Assembly: GCA_937868765.1 (NCBI GenBank)
Contig: CALMNL010000007.1
Location: 124,001 to 188,000, forward strand
Direction of reading: 5' to 3'
Source of the DNA: an uncultured Desulfatitalea sp.
GTDB lineage: Bacteria > Desulfobacterota > Desulfobacteria > Desulfobacterales > Desulfosarcinaceae
Length of the DNA: 64,000 bases
Position 1 is the stretch's first letter. Every line of letters starts with the position of its first letter. Under the pieces are notes generated by a model, which had not been told where the DNA came from, made no database searches, and saw only the letters and a program-made list of their open reading frames with translations. The translations under genes and the position numbers were made by a program. Below are positions 1 through 8,872 of this stretch, piece by piece.

Positions 1-60
1 CATTGAAAAAAAGGATGGTACTTGTTAAAAATATGGCAATTCCAGATAGGAGACAGGATC

Positions 61-438
61 GTGTCCGTCCAGACGACCATCGACACCACCACCGGAATAA
101 TCACCCATACCGTCGTGGGCGATTTGATGGTTGAAGATATTTGGGAAGCATTTGCCGTGAGGACCAATCATCCGGATTTCAAACCCGGCATGAGTGTCCT
201 TTGGGATCTGCGCGAAGGCAATGCTTCCAGCCTGACCTTCGATGACATCCGCCGGATCGCCGGCCAGAACAAGGCACGGCTCAGGAAGTCAGGGGTTCCC
301 TACAGGGTCGCGTTCCTGGCACCCCGAGATATCGAATTCGGGCTTTCCCGCATGTATGAGATGTTCTCCGATGCCTCCCTGGTGGAAAACCGGGTGTTCC
401 GAACCCTCGAAGAGGCCCGGCGCTGGCTCTCCCCTTGA
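61..438 (+). CDS. STAS-like / SpoIIAA-like small protein
   Basis: Encodes about 125 residues starting VSVQTTIDTTTG. The fold suggested is a small alpha/beta STAS-like domain: an N-terminal strand pair, then WDLREGNAS in the place of the usual buried strand, and a C-terminal helix EEARRWL. An in-frame TTG exists at 22, but GTG at 61 has a good AGGAGA ribosome-binding site 6-7 bases upstream, so I prefer it. Related proteins are often annotated as hypothetical or STAS/SpoIIAA-like; no function can be assigned. It is convergent with the aldo/keto reductase, with only 18 bases between the stop codons. Its upstream context lies outside the window. Confidence 0.6.
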   Translation: MSVQTTIDTTTGIITHTVVGDLMVEDIWEAFAVRTNHPDFKPGMSVLWDLREGNASSLTFDDIRRIAGQNKARLRKSGVPYRVAFLAPRDIEFGLSRMYEMFSDASLVENRVFRTLEEARRWLSP

Positions 439-456
439 CAGCTATTCAGCAGGCTG

Positions 457-1704
457 CTAGGCGAAATCCTCCAAGGCTTCGCGCATCAGCCGACCGATGG
501 GCATGCGTTGGGGGCAGCACGCTTCAGCGGCGCTGAAATCCGCGCGGGCCAGTTCGTGGTGCACCGATGCGGGCAGGGTGCCGAAGTGCTCCCGAGCCCA
601 CTCGCTGCGGCCGTACCCGCGGCTGTACATGTGGTAGCGCATGATGTCGCCGATGGGCAGACGGGCCGACAGGGTCGCCTCGCAGAGCCGGCCGCAGCCG
701 GTGCAGTAATTGGCGGCGGTGGCGCAGGCATACTCCTGGAGCAGCCGCATTTCCCCGGATGAAAGCGGGGTGGGGTCCACCGCCGCGTCGGCATTGGCCT
801 TGAGCAGGTGCATGCTGTCCATCTGGGAGCAGATAGAGGCGATCTGGGGGTTCTGCCAAACCGCCTTGAGCTTGGCCTGCTCCTCGCGCCAGCCCTTTTG
901 CCGGAACTGGTTCGCCAGGGCCTCTTTGGCCGGGTCGTCCTTGCTCCAATCGTACCACGAACCTTTGGCCTGGGTCTTCATGGCGGTGAGGCCGATGCCG
1001 GCCTTGGTACAGGCCGCCACGGCCGCGGTCATTTCCGGCGAATGCATGACGCGGAAATTGTAGGTGAGCATGATGCCGTCGATCCAGTCCAGCTTGGACG
1101 CCGCCATCAGCAGTTCGGCCATGTTGGCGTGGGTGCTGAAGCCGAAGAGCCGGATCTTCTTCTCGGCCTTGGCTTTTTCAGCCCACTGGCGCACATCTTC
1201 GCCGAGCTCGTTGGCGCTTCTCACGCCGTGGAGGAAGTAAAGATCGATGTAGTCGGTCTGCATGCGCTCCAGCGAGCGATTCAGCAGTTTGGTGATGCCC
1301 TCCGGGCTGCGGGCACAGGATTTGGTCACCAGGAAGATTTTCTCCCTTTCCTGGGGGTACTTGCCGAAGAACTTGCCGATGCCCGCTTCGCTGCCGGCAT
1401 GGTAGCAGTCGGCCGTATCCCAGTAGGTGATGCCCCAGTTGATGGCCTGCTTGAGCATCAGCTGGTTGGCTTCAATGTCGAACATGCCGCCCAGCCCGAG
1501 GATCGAGACATGGCGGCCGCTTTTGCCGAAGGGGCGGGTCGGCACCTTGAACGCTCCGGCCTTGGGCGCCGCCGGGGCAGGCGCGGCGGGTTGGGCCTGG
1601 GATGTTGCGGCCACCGCATACCCGGCCAGCAGCGAACCTGCGCCGGCCGCACCGGCGCTTTTAATAAATTGACGTCGGGACAATCCTTTTCGGTTTTCGC
1701 TCAT
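457..1704 (-). CDS. Tat-exported aldo/keto reductase with C-terminal Cys motif
   Basis: 415 residues. The N-terminus carries a twin-arginine signal (LSRRQFIKSAGAAGAGSLLAG) followed by an Ala/Pro linker, so the protein is probably exported folded. The reductase domain shows the expected Asp and Tyr in WDTADCYHAGSE, Lys in LVTKS and His in YFLHG, the catalytic tetrad of the aldo/keto reductase family. The C-terminal part has CTGCGRLCEA plus a later CC pair, suggesting an added metal or Fe-S site as in other AKR_Fe-S fusions. ATG at 1704 has GGGAGG eight bases upstream. It is the last gene of a minus-strand operon after the polyferredoxin gene. Substrate unknown. Confidence 0.85.
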   Translation of the reverse strand: MSENRKGLSRRQFIKSAGAAGAGSLLAGYAVAATSQAQPAAPAPAAPKAGAFKVPTRPFGKSGRHVSILGLGGMFDIEANQLMLKQAINWGITYWDTADCYHAGSEAGIGKFFGKYPQEREKIFLVTKSCARSPEGITKLLNRSLERMQTDYIDLYFLHGVRSANELGEDVRQWAEKAKAEKKIRLFGFSTHANMAELLMAASKLDWIDGIMLTYNFRVMHSPEMTAAVAACTKAGIGLTAMKTQAKGSWYDWSKDDPAKEALANQFRQKGWREEQAKLKAVWQNPQIASICSQMDSMHLLKANADAAVDPTPLSSGEMRLLQEYACATAANYCTGCGRLCEATLSARLPIGDIMRYHMYSRGYGRSEWAREHFGTLPASVHHELARADFSAAEACCPQRMPIGRLMREALEDFA

Positions 1705-1760
1705 GAGCGCCTCCCTTTATTTCTTGAATCTCTCAATCCTCGGGTCTTCAGCTTTTTTCA

Positions 1761-3695
1761 TTAAAGAATCAATCGATGTCCCCGCTGCCGCGACTCGTTC
1801 TCGGCCGTCACCCGGATGGCGCGGCGGCCCTGGACGGGGCACTCGTGTTCGCACACCCCGCATCCGATGCAGCGGGCCGGGTCCACCTGGGGCTGTTGCA
1901 GCCGGATCAGAATCTCCACACTGTCCCCCACGGCCGGGATGGCCTTCTCGGCCTCTCCGGGTGGCAGCGCAAGCGTGAGCGCTTCAGCGTCGTTAGCCGC
2001 AATGGGGACGGGCACTCCCCCCCCTTTCCGGCAGAAGTAGTCGCCGGTGCCGTATTGCCCGGCCACGAGCGGCGCTGACAGCACCACCCTGGCGTCTGTC
2101 ACCGACCGCACCGTGTGGCGGCCGTTGCGCACCGCCTGCCACATCTCCCGGGTGAAGATCGCCTTGGGGCTCACCGGGCAGTTCTCCTGGCAGACGATGC
2201 AAGGCGTATCCATGGCCCAGGGCAGGCAGCGGCCGCGGTCCACGAAGGCCATGCCCAGACGCAACGGTCCGGCCTGGGCAAACCCACCGCGGCCCAAACG
2301 TTCGTCCACGCTCAGAGGGCGCAGGGCCGCTGTCGGGCAGACATGGCTGCAGGCCACGCAGTTGAGCTGGCATCCGCTGCTGCCCACGCGGAAATCGAGC
2401 ATGGGCGTCCACAACCCTTCGAAGCCGCCTTGCAGGCCCGCCGGCCGGATCACCTGGGTGGGGCACACCCGCATGCACTGGCCGCATTTGAGGCAGCGGG
2501 CGAGAAAATCGACTTCGGCCAGAGCGCCTGGCGGCCTGACCACCTCCGGATGCCATCCGACAGTCGCAGCGCCCTCCAGACGCAGCAGCGGCGCAGCCAC
2601 CAGGCCGGCGGCCAAGCTGGTCACCACCTGGCGCCGGCTCCAATCCGGCGTATCGTGCTGACCGGCCGCCGACGGCTGCGTGCGATACCCTATCAGATCA
2701 TGGCGGCACGGGTCCAGGCAGTTCATGCAGAGCACGCACTCGCTGATGCGGATGGCCCCGGCCGGCGCGCAGGCCCCCTCGCAATCCCGCTCGCACAAGC
2801 GGCAGTCGGCGCAGCGGTTCTCCTTCTTGCCGATGCGCCACACGCTCCAGCGGCTGAGCACTCCCAGCAGGGCGCCCAGGGGGCAGACGAAACGGCAGTA
2901 AAAGCGCGGAATCCGCAGGCAGAGGAAGGTAAAGAGCAGGAAGAGGAGGCCGATCGGCATCGCGCCAGGGTAGGTCCGGGCCGTGGCCGAAAGCAGGTTG
3001 AGCGGTCCGTCGGCCAGGGGCAGGATCACCAGGTTGAAGGTTCGGTGCATCAGGGCGATGGGGTCCAGTAAGCCGGTCTGTAGCGCTGCGGCCAGCCATC
3101 GGTTTTGGGGCACGAGCAGCTCCATGAGCAGACCCGCCGCCAGCAGGGCGCCCAAGAGCACGCCCCAGAAGCGGAAAGCGGAGCTGGTCTTAAAGAGCAG
3201 CAAGGCGATGACGACAACCACGGCCAAAGCCGATAGCGGCCATAAAAGCAGCGGTTGGCGAACCACGCCGGCGAGCAGCCAGTGAACCAGGTCGGCAGCG
3301 GCGGCCGCCAGCAGTGCGGCCAGCAGCCAGTACTTGACCCGCTGGGCGGGGTGGGGGCGGTTGCGCTCGACGGCGGCGGGTGCCGACAGGCCGCGTTTGC
3401 CCAGCCAGCCCATGAATTGCTGCCAGGCGCCGTAGGGGCAGAGCCAGCCGCAGAAGAAGCGCCCCAGAAAGAGGGTGAGCGCCAGGGTGGCCACCCCCCA
3501 GAGCAAACCGGCATAGACGGTGTGGGTGGCCAGCAGCAGGGCCAAACCACTGAGCGGGTCGAGCTGCAGGAACCAGTTGATGGGCCAGCCCCGCAGCTGA
3601 AAGAAACGCTCGCCTAAAGTGGACACGATGCCGAACCAGAGAAAAAGCGTGAAGAAGAAGATCTGGCTGATACGGCGGGTGTTGGTGATACGCAT
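1761..3695 (-). CDS. NapH/NapG-like membrane polyferredoxin fusion
   Basis: 644 residues from the ATG at 3695; an earlier in-frame ATG at 3734 sits on the stop of the upstream gene and is less likely. The first ~290 residues hold several membrane helices and the two paired-cysteine loops FCGWLCPYG and YCRFVCPLG typical of NapH/CcoG-type proteins. Next comes a Cys-rich ferredoxin segment (CADCRLC, CVLCMNC). Around residues 354-372 there is an internal twin-arginine-like stretch (SRRQVVTSLAAGLVAAPLL) that starts a MauM/NapG-like ferredoxin region with CLKCGQCMRVCP, CQLNCVACSHVCP and a final CIGCGVCEHECP. It likely passes electrons between the quinone pool or cytoplasm and the exported reductase encoded next to it. 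Confidence 0.85.
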   Translation of the reverse strand: MRITNTRRISQIFFFTLFLWFGIVSTLGERFFQLRGWPINWFLQLDPLSGLALLLATHTVYAGLLWGVATLALTLFLGRFFCGWLCPYGAWQQFMGWLGKRGLSAPAAVERNRPHPAQRVKYWLLAALLAAAAADLVHWLLAGVVRQPLLLWPLSALAVVVVIALLLFKTSSAFRFWGVLLGALLAAGLLMELLVPQNRWLAAALQTGLLDPIALMHRTFNLVILPLADGPLNLLSATARTYPGAMPIGLLFLLFTFLCLRIPRFYCRFVCPLGALLGVLSRWSVWRIGKKENRCADCRLCERDCEGACAPAGAIRISECVLCMNCLDPCRHDLIGYRTQPSAAGQHDTPDWSRRQVVTSLAAGLVAAPLLRLEGAATVGWHPEVVRPPGALAEVDFLARCLKCGQCMRVCPTQVIRPAGLQGGFEGLWTPMLDFRVGSSGCQLNCVACSHVCPTAALRPLSVDERLGRGGFAQAGPLRLGMAFVDRGRCLPWAMDTPCIVCQENCPVSPKAIFTREMWQAVRNGRHTVRSVTDARVVLSAPLVAGQYGTGDYFCRKGGGVPVPIAANDAEALTLALPPGEAEKAIPAVGDSVEILIRLQQPQVDPARCIGCGVCEHECPVQGRRAIRVTAENESRQRGHRLIL

Positions 3696-3733
3696 GCTCT
3701 TCTTCCTGCCTGGTGCCCATCCAGGAATGGGCA

Positions 3734-4717
3734 CTACTTTACCAAGATGGATCGATAATCCACCGTGCCGACACCCAGGCGCTCGGCCATGCGCAGGTAG
3801 GGCAGATCGTCCACGGTTTTGTCCAGGAGCGCGGCGCCGGCGGCATCGACGGCCACCGGGTCGGTGCCGGCGATCAGGGTCTGGGTCGGCTTGAGGTCGT
3901 CCAGGGATCCGCCGGTGGGGCCGTTGCGCATCATGCTCGCCGTGCCGTCCAGGATCACCAGGGTGGGCCGGATCAGCATGGCCAGTTCGGCGATGATGGT
4001 GTGGATCTCCTGGTGAAAGATGTTGCGCCGGCCGCCCAGCAGCCCGTACCAGTTCTTGAGCGTCATCGACGCGCCGCTGCGGTGGTGGTCCTTGACCGGC
4101 GCCAGGCCGATCACCTTGTTCACCTGGCGCAACGGCGCGCGCAGCAGGGGCCAGCGCCGGATCAGGCGGCCGTTGGGCAGGCTGTAGTTTTCGAACCGCT
4201 GGTCGGTGGGCAGGAGCAGCTGGGCGCCGGCCGCCTGGGCCGCCGCAGCGATTCCCGTGAGGGCAAAACAGCTGGCCGGGTCGTTGATCGGATTGTCGGT
4301 GACCAGCACCTGGTGCGCCCCTGCCTCGAAGCAGAGCCGGGCCACCCGGGTCACCACCTCCGGGTGGGTGGTGGCGCCTATCATGGGCGGAGCGGCAAAG
4401 GCGGCGTTGACCTTGAGCAGCACCCGGTCGCCGGTCTGGATGAATCGCTCCATGCCGCCCAAAGCAGCCAGGGCTGCGGTCACGCTGGCGCCGCGATCGG
4501 CACCGTGAACCATGGCCAACCGCCTGGCCTGACCGGGGATGGAATAATCGGGCAGCGGATCATTGGACGGGCTCTCTTCCCCGGACTGCGGCCCCCGGCG
4601 GTCCCAGAAAGCCCAGCCCAGGGCGCCGATGCCCAAGCCGCCCAAGCCGGCGCGCAGCAGGCGCCTTAGAAACCAGCGGCGCTCGGGTCGGTCAGGTTGG
4701 GGATCGAGGTCATTCAC
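3734..4717 (-). CDS. DUF362-family protein with Tat-like N-terminus
   Basis: 327 residues from the GTG at 4717, which overlaps the stop of the upstream gene, a sign of translational coupling; a longer frame to 4786 would read through that gene. The N-terminus ERRWFLRRLLRAGLGGLGIGALGW looks like a Tat signal or membrane anchor. The rest matches the DUF362 family (QTGDRVLLKVN, VTDNPIND, KNWYGLLGGRR, ILDGTASMMRNGPTGG), often found with ferredoxin domains and near Fe-S or quinone redox genes. No ferredoxin motif is present here. Function unknown; the operon context suggests a role in an exported redox pathway. Confidence 0.8.
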   Translation of the reverse strand: MNDLDPQPDRPERRWFLRRLLRAGLGGLGIGALGWAFWDRRGPQSGEESPSNDPLPDYSIPGQARRLAMVHGADRGASVTAALAALGGMERFIQTGDRVLLKVNAAFAAPPMIGATTHPEVVTRVARLCFEAGAHQVLVTDNPINDPASCFALTGIAAAAQAAGAQLLLPTDQRFENYSLPNGRLIRRWPLLRAPLRQVNKVIGLAPVKDHHRSGASMTLKNWYGLLGGRRNIFHQEIHTIIAELAMLIRPTLVILDGTASMMRNGPTGGSLDDLKPTQTLIAGTDPVAVDAAGAALLDKTVDDLPYLRMAERLGVGTVDYRSILVK

Positions 4718-5738
4718 CGGGCACCCCCAGGTTCTTATACAGTCTGACGGCCAAGGCCAGGCCGTAGGAGAGGTCGTCGGCCTCATGCACCCCGGCCAGC
4801 AGGTCGCCGTGGTGAAAGACGATTTCGTACTGGTCCAGAATGGCGATGATGGTCACTGGCGGTGCGCCTTCCGGTGCCGACACCTTCTGGCCGCCATAGG
4901 TCAATAGGTAATCGGTATAGGCGCCGGCGAGGCCGGATGCTTCGCTATCCGTGGCGCGGCGCGAGATAAAGGCCATGGCGCGGTGACCGTCGCCGACATA
5001 GTCGGCCGTGAAGACCCGGTCCAGGCCCACCAGGCCGAAGGCATTGGTCGGGGTCAGGGCAATGGTGTCGGCTACCAGGCCTTCTTCGGGGAAAAGGGTG
5101 CGTTCGTCTTTGGCCGCCCGGGAAACAGGATGGTCTGCCACAAAAGCCCGGGCAAGGTCGGCCATCCGGGTCTGGAGCGTGTCGGATGGGTCCGAACCGA
5201 CGATCTCCAGGTAGTAAGCGCCCTGGGCCAGAAAAAGACCGTTGGCGGATTGGTACGCATCGGCGGCCAGGTCCAGCGGTCGGGCCTGGGGCCGGCGTTG
5301 TTGGCTGTAGACGGCGAAGGCGCCAGGGGGTGTCTTCATGGTATAGACGAATCGTTCGAGCCAGCGGCCAGGGTCATCGGCCAGGGCGAAGCGTTGGGTT
5401 TCCAGGCGCTCGAACCCCGCGGCCAGGTAGAGTTCGGCTTTTCCGTCGATCTTGTCGGACAAGGTCTCGGCGTTGTAAACTTCCGGCGGTCCCATGGCGC
5501 GCAGGCCCGCCGCGGTCGCCGGTGCCTCGGCGGCGTGCGGGGTGGTGGACGGCCCCGCTTCATGGGTTTGAGCCCGCCATTTTCCCGGGTCGAAACGGGA
5601 CTGGGCCACGAAGACGCCCCCGGCAATGATCGCCAGGGTGACCAGAATCGCCCGGCCGACCCACCGCTCTGTGATCGATGGCGCCTTATTGTGTGATAAG
5701 GCTCTTCTGGGTGGCGCGTTCTTCAACCCCTCCCCCAT
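4710..5738 (-). CDS. DUF6599-like exported/anchored protein
   Basis: 342 residues. One membrane helix (ILVTLAIIAGGVFVA) follows a short charged N-terminus, then a low-complexity Ala/Pro linker and a soluble domain containing YNAETLSDKIDGKAELYLAAGF and VYTMKTPPGAFAVYSQQRRP, which I recognise as the DUF6599 type. The biochemical function is not known. It is the first gene of the operon DUF6599-DUF362-polyferredoxin-AKR; its stop overlaps the next start. The ATG at 5738 has no strong ribosome-binding site, so the exact start is uncertain. Confidence 0.75.
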   Translation of the reverse strand: MGEGLKNAPPRRALSHNKAPSITERWVGRAILVTLAIIAGGVFVAQSRFDPGKWRAQTHEAGPSTTPHAAEAPATAAGLRAMGPPEVYNAETLSDKIDGKAELYLAAGFERLETQRFALADDPGRWLERFVYTMKTPPGAFAVYSQQRRPQARPLDLAADAYQSANGLFLAQGAYYLEIVGSDPSDTLQTRMADLARAFVADHPVSRAAKDERTLFPEEGLVADTIALTPTNAFGLVGLDRVFTADYVGDGHRAMAFISRRATDSEASGLAGAYTDYLLTYGGQKVSAPEGAPPVTIIAILDQYEIVFHHGDLLAGVHEADDLSYGLALAVRLYKNLGVPGE

Positions 5739-5771
5739 CCTTGCTTTAGCCTTCCACGGTGTCTGCTGTTC

Positions 5772-5906
5772 ATCCGGAAATGGTAGCTTGCGGCCCAGAT
5801 CAAGGCGGAAGCCTTTTTGAAACCGCAGGCGTAACTGGACTACTCCGAGGATTTCAAAAAGGCTTCTAACGCCGATATGGGTCGCAAGATGCCGTTTTCC
5901 GGATAA
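5772..5906. repeat. 135-bp imperfect palindrome, MITE/REP-like
   Basis: The intergenic stretch folds back on itself. The ends ATCCGGAAA and TTTTCCGGAT are complementary. Further in, CTTGCGGCCCAGAT pairs with ATGGGTCGCAAG, GGCG with CGCC, and the core GAAGCCTTTTTGAAA pairs perfectly (15 bp) with TTTCAAAAAGGCTTC around a ~30-base loop. No coding potential is visible. It lies between the GGDEF gene and the start of the DUF6599 operon, both on the minus strand, so it would sit upstream of the operon. It could be a non-autonomous mobile repeat, a large transcription terminator, or a regulatory RNA hairpin. Confidence 0.6.
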
Positions 5907-5918
5907 ACACCGCTAACC

Positions 5919-6857
5919 CTATGATTTGCTCGTGAACAGACAGGACACCCGATTGCGGCCGGCCTGCTTGGACTGATACATGGCCTTGTCGGCGCGCTGG
6001 ACGAAAAGGGAGATCTCTTCCTGCCAGTTGAACTCGGTTACCCCGATGCTCATGGTGATGGCCACCGGTTCGTCTTGCTTCTGGGGATAGAAACGCTCGG
6101 CCTCCACGGCGGCCCGGATGCGCTCGGCCACGGTGGCGGCCTCTTCCCCCTCGGTCTCGGGCAGGATCACAGTGAACTCCTCGCCCCCGTAGCGGTAGGC
6201 CGAGTCCATTTTGCGCAGACAGCTTTTGATCACCTGCCCCAGGCGGACGAGGATCTTGTCCCCTTCCAGGTGGCCGTAGGTATCGTTGTACTCTTTGAAA
6301 TTGTCGATGTCCATGAGCAGCAGGCTGAGCGGTCGCTGGTAGCGCGTGGTGCGGTCGATCTCGATCTTGAGCTGGTTGTAGAAGTAACGGGAGTTGTACA
6401 GTTTGGTCAGGCCGTCGGTGATCGAGAGCCGTTTGAGCTTCTCCAGCATCTGGATGCGCTCCTGGGTCAACCGACGCTCTTTGAGCACCCGGCGCAGCCG
6501 CAGCAGCAACTCCTCGAAGCGTACCGGCTTGAAGACGAAATCGCTGGCCCCCTTGCTGATGGCCTCCTCGTAGCTGTAGTCACCGCTGTAGCCGGTCATG
6601 ACAATGACATCGACTTCGAAATTCTTGCGGATGCGATCGGTGAGTTCAAGACCGTCCATCCCCGGCAACATGATGTCGGTGATGACCACATCCACCGCCT
6701 GGGTTTGAAGCATTTCCAGGGCATCTTCGGCGCAAGCCGCCGAGGAGGAGCTGAACCCGCACATCTCAACGAATTCCTGCATGGAATCGCGAATGGCGGC
6801 ATCGTCATCCACGATGAGGATATGGGCATCCAACAAGGTTCTCGGTTCTTCGGCCAT
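5919..6857 (-). CDS. Response regulator with GGDEF diguanylate cyclase domain
   Basis: 312 residues from ATG 6857 (MAEEPRTLLDAHILIVDDD); the open frame runs further upstream but homology starts here. Residues ~10-125 form a receiver domain (IVDDD, phospho-acceptor Asp in VVITDIMLPGMDG, Thr in MTGYSG, Lys in FVFKPVRF). A short coiled linker follows, then a GGDEF domain with YRYGGEEFTVILPETEGEEA as active site, predicted to make cyclic di-GMP. No inhibitory RxxD site is obvious just before GGEEF. No partner kinase is adjacent. It is transcribed away from lepA. Confidence 0.9.
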   Translation of the reverse strand: MAEEPRTLLDAHILIVDDDAAIRDSMQEFVEMCGFSSSSAACAEDALEMLQTQAVDVVITDIMLPGMDGLELTDRIRKNFEVDVIVMTGYSGDYSYEEAISKGASDFVFKPVRFEELLLRLRRVLKERRLTQERIQMLEKLKRLSITDGLTKLYNSRYFYNQLKIEIDRTTRYQRPLSLLLMDIDNFKEYNDTYGHLEGDKILVRLGQVIKSCLRKMDSAYRYGGEEFTVILPETEGEEAATVAERIRAAVEAERFYPQKQDEPVAITMSIGVTEFNWQEEISLFVQRADKAMYQSKQAGRNRVSCLFTSKS

Positions 6858-6874
6858 TGCGTTCGCTTTATCGG

Positions 6875-6902
6875 TTGACACCGTTGAAAACAATCTGATA
6901 CT
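6875..6902 (+). promoter_or_regulatory. Candidate sigma-70 promoter for lepA
   Basis: TTGACA at 6875-6880 and GATACT at 6897-6902 with a 16-base spacer and a TG just before the -10. It lies in the divergent region between the GGDEF gene and lepA and would give a leader of about 135 bases. Confidence 0.45.
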
Positions 6903-7044
6903 AAAACAAATTTCTTCACTTAACGGAATATACCGGCTCAAAGTGGGGAAGTCAACCGGGTTTTGAGCGACGGGAAGAAAAGTCTCTTTCAGATCGGCAA
7001 GATAGAGCCGGACCAACCATCGCTACGGCCGGGTGGGTGCACAG

Positions 7045-8841
7045 ATGAAACAGATTCGAAATTTCAGCATTATCGCCCATATCGACCACGGCAAGTCGAC
7101 GCTTTCGGATCGTCTGATCCAAGCCACCAAAATCGTGGCGGATCGTGATTTCAAAGACCAGATCCTGGACAGCATGGACATCGAGCGCGAGCGGGGCATC
7201 ACCATCAAGAGCAACACGGTCTGCCTGCCTTATACAGCCGCCGACGGCAAGGCGTACATCCTCAACCTCATCGACACCCCCGGCCATGTGGATTTCTCTT
7301 ACGAAGTCTCCCGGGCCCTGGCTTCGTGCGAGGGCGCCCTGCTGCTCATCGACGCCAGCCAGGGGGTGGAGGCCCAGACCCTGGCCAACCTGATGCTGGC
7401 CATGGAACACGACCTTACGATCGTGCCGGTGATCAACAAGATCGACCTGCCCTCGGCGGATATCGAGCGCTGCAAAATGCAGATCGAGGAGGATCTGGGA
7501 CTCGATTCCAACAACGCCATGCTGGTCTCGGCCAAGGAGGGGATCGGCATTCCCCCGCTGATGGAAGCCCTGGTGACCCAGCTGCCGCCGCCCAAGGGCG
7601 ATCCCGATGCACCGCTGCGGGCGTTGATTTTCGATTCCCACTACGATGCCTTCCGGGGCACCATCGTTCACCTCCGGATCTTCGACGGCACCCTCAAGGC
7701 CGGCGACCGTATCCGTTTCATGTCCAACGACGCGATCTACAAGGTGGAAGAGGTGGGGCTGTTCCAGATCGTGCGCAAGCCCCAGAAGGAGCTCACCGCC
7801 GGCGAAGTGGGCTACATGATCGCCGGCATCAAGACCGTGAGCGACACCCGCTGCGGCGACACCATCACCTTGCAGGAGCGCCCCTGCGATGCGCCGCTGC
7901 CCGGCTTCCGGGATGCCAAGCCGGTGGTCTTCGCCTCCATCTATCCGGTTTCGGCCGACGACTACGAGGATCTGGCCGTATCCCTGGAGAAGCTCAAGCT
8001 CAACGACGCCTCGCTGATCTACGAGAAGGACACCTCGGCGGCCCTGGGCTTCGGCTTCCGCTGCGGCTTCCTGGGGCTGCTGCATCTGGAGGTGGTACAG
8101 GAACGTCTGGAGCGGGAGTACGACCAGTCGGTGATTCTCACCGTGCCCTCGGTGCGCTACAAGTTGATTCTCAACGACGGCACCGAAATGGTCATCGACA
8201 ACCCGGCCCACTACCCCGACCCGACCACCATCGACCAGGCCCTGGAGCCGTACATCCGCGCCAGCATCATCGTGCCCGACCGTTACATGGGGGCCATCAT
8301 GAAGCTGTGCCTCGACCGGCGCGGCATCAACAAAAACTACCAGTACCTGACCAACAACCGGTTGGAGATGATTTTCGAAATTCCCCTGTCCGAGGTGATC
8401 TACGATTTCTACGACCGCCTCAAGAGCGTCACCCAGGGGTACGGCTCGTTCGACTACGAGGTGATCGACTACCGTCCCGGCAAGCTGGTCAAGCTGGATA
8501 TCCTGATCAACGGCGAACGGGTGGACGCCCTCTCGCAGTTGGTGCACGAGGACCGGGCCTATTCCCGGGCGCGCGTGGCCTGCGACAAGCTCCAGGAGGA
8601 GATCCCCCGCCAGCAGTTCAAAATCGCCATCCAGGGCGCCATCGGCGGCAAGATCATCTCGCGCTCCACGGTCAATGCCTTCCGCAAGGATGTCACGGCC
8701 AAGTGCTACGGCGGCGACATCACCCGCAAGCGCAAGTTGTTGGAGAAGCAGAAGAAGGGCAAGCGGCGCATGAAGATGGTAGGCCAGGTGGAGCTGCCCC
8801 AGAGCGCTTTCCTGGCGGTGCTCAAGACCGACAGCGACTGA
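7045..8841 (+). CDS. lepA: Elongation factor 4 (LepA) GTPase
   Basis: 598 residues from MKQIRNFSIIAHIDHGKST. All translational GTPase motifs are present: the P-loop AHIDHGKS, the switch region RERGITIKSNTV, DTPGHVDF and NKIDLPSA. The EF4-specific C-terminal half ends with ITRKRKLLEKQKKGKRRMK. EF4 back-translocates stalled ribosomes and acts on membrane-bound and cytoplasmic ribosomes. ATG 7045 matches the family start; a GTG 12 bases earlier is in frame but adds residues not seen in the family. The next gene starts 31 bases downstream and may be cotranscribed. Confidence 0.97.
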   Translation: MKQIRNFSIIAHIDHGKSTLSDRLIQATKIVADRDFKDQILDSMDIERERGITIKSNTVCLPYTAADGKAYILNLIDTPGHVDFSYEVSRALASCEGALLLIDASQGVEAQTLANLMLAMEHDLTIVPVINKIDLPSADIERCKMQIEEDLGLDSNNAMLVSAKEGIGIPPLMEALVTQLPPPKGDPDAPLRALIFDSHYDAFRGTIVHLRIFDGTLKAGDRIRFMSNDAIYKVEEVGLFQIVRKPQKELTAGEVGYMIAGIKTVSDTRCGDTITLQERPCDAPLPGFRDAKPVVFASIYPVSADDYEDLAVSLEKLKLNDASLIYEKDTSAALGFGFRCGFLGLLHLEVVQERLEREYDQSVILTVPSVRYKLILNDGTEMVIDNPAHYPDPTTIDQALEPYIRASIIVPDRYMGAIMKLCLDRRGINKNYQYLTNNRLEMIFEIPLSEVIYDFYDRLKSVTQGYGSFDYEVIDYRPGKLVKLDILINGERVDALSQLVHEDRAYSRARVACDKLQEEIPRQQFKIAIQGAIGGKIISRSTVNAFRKDVTAKCYGGDITRKRKLLEKQKKGKRRMKMVGQVELPQSAFLAVLKTDSD

Positions 8842-8872
8842 GCCGACGGTGCCCTTTCGACTTGGAGGAAAC

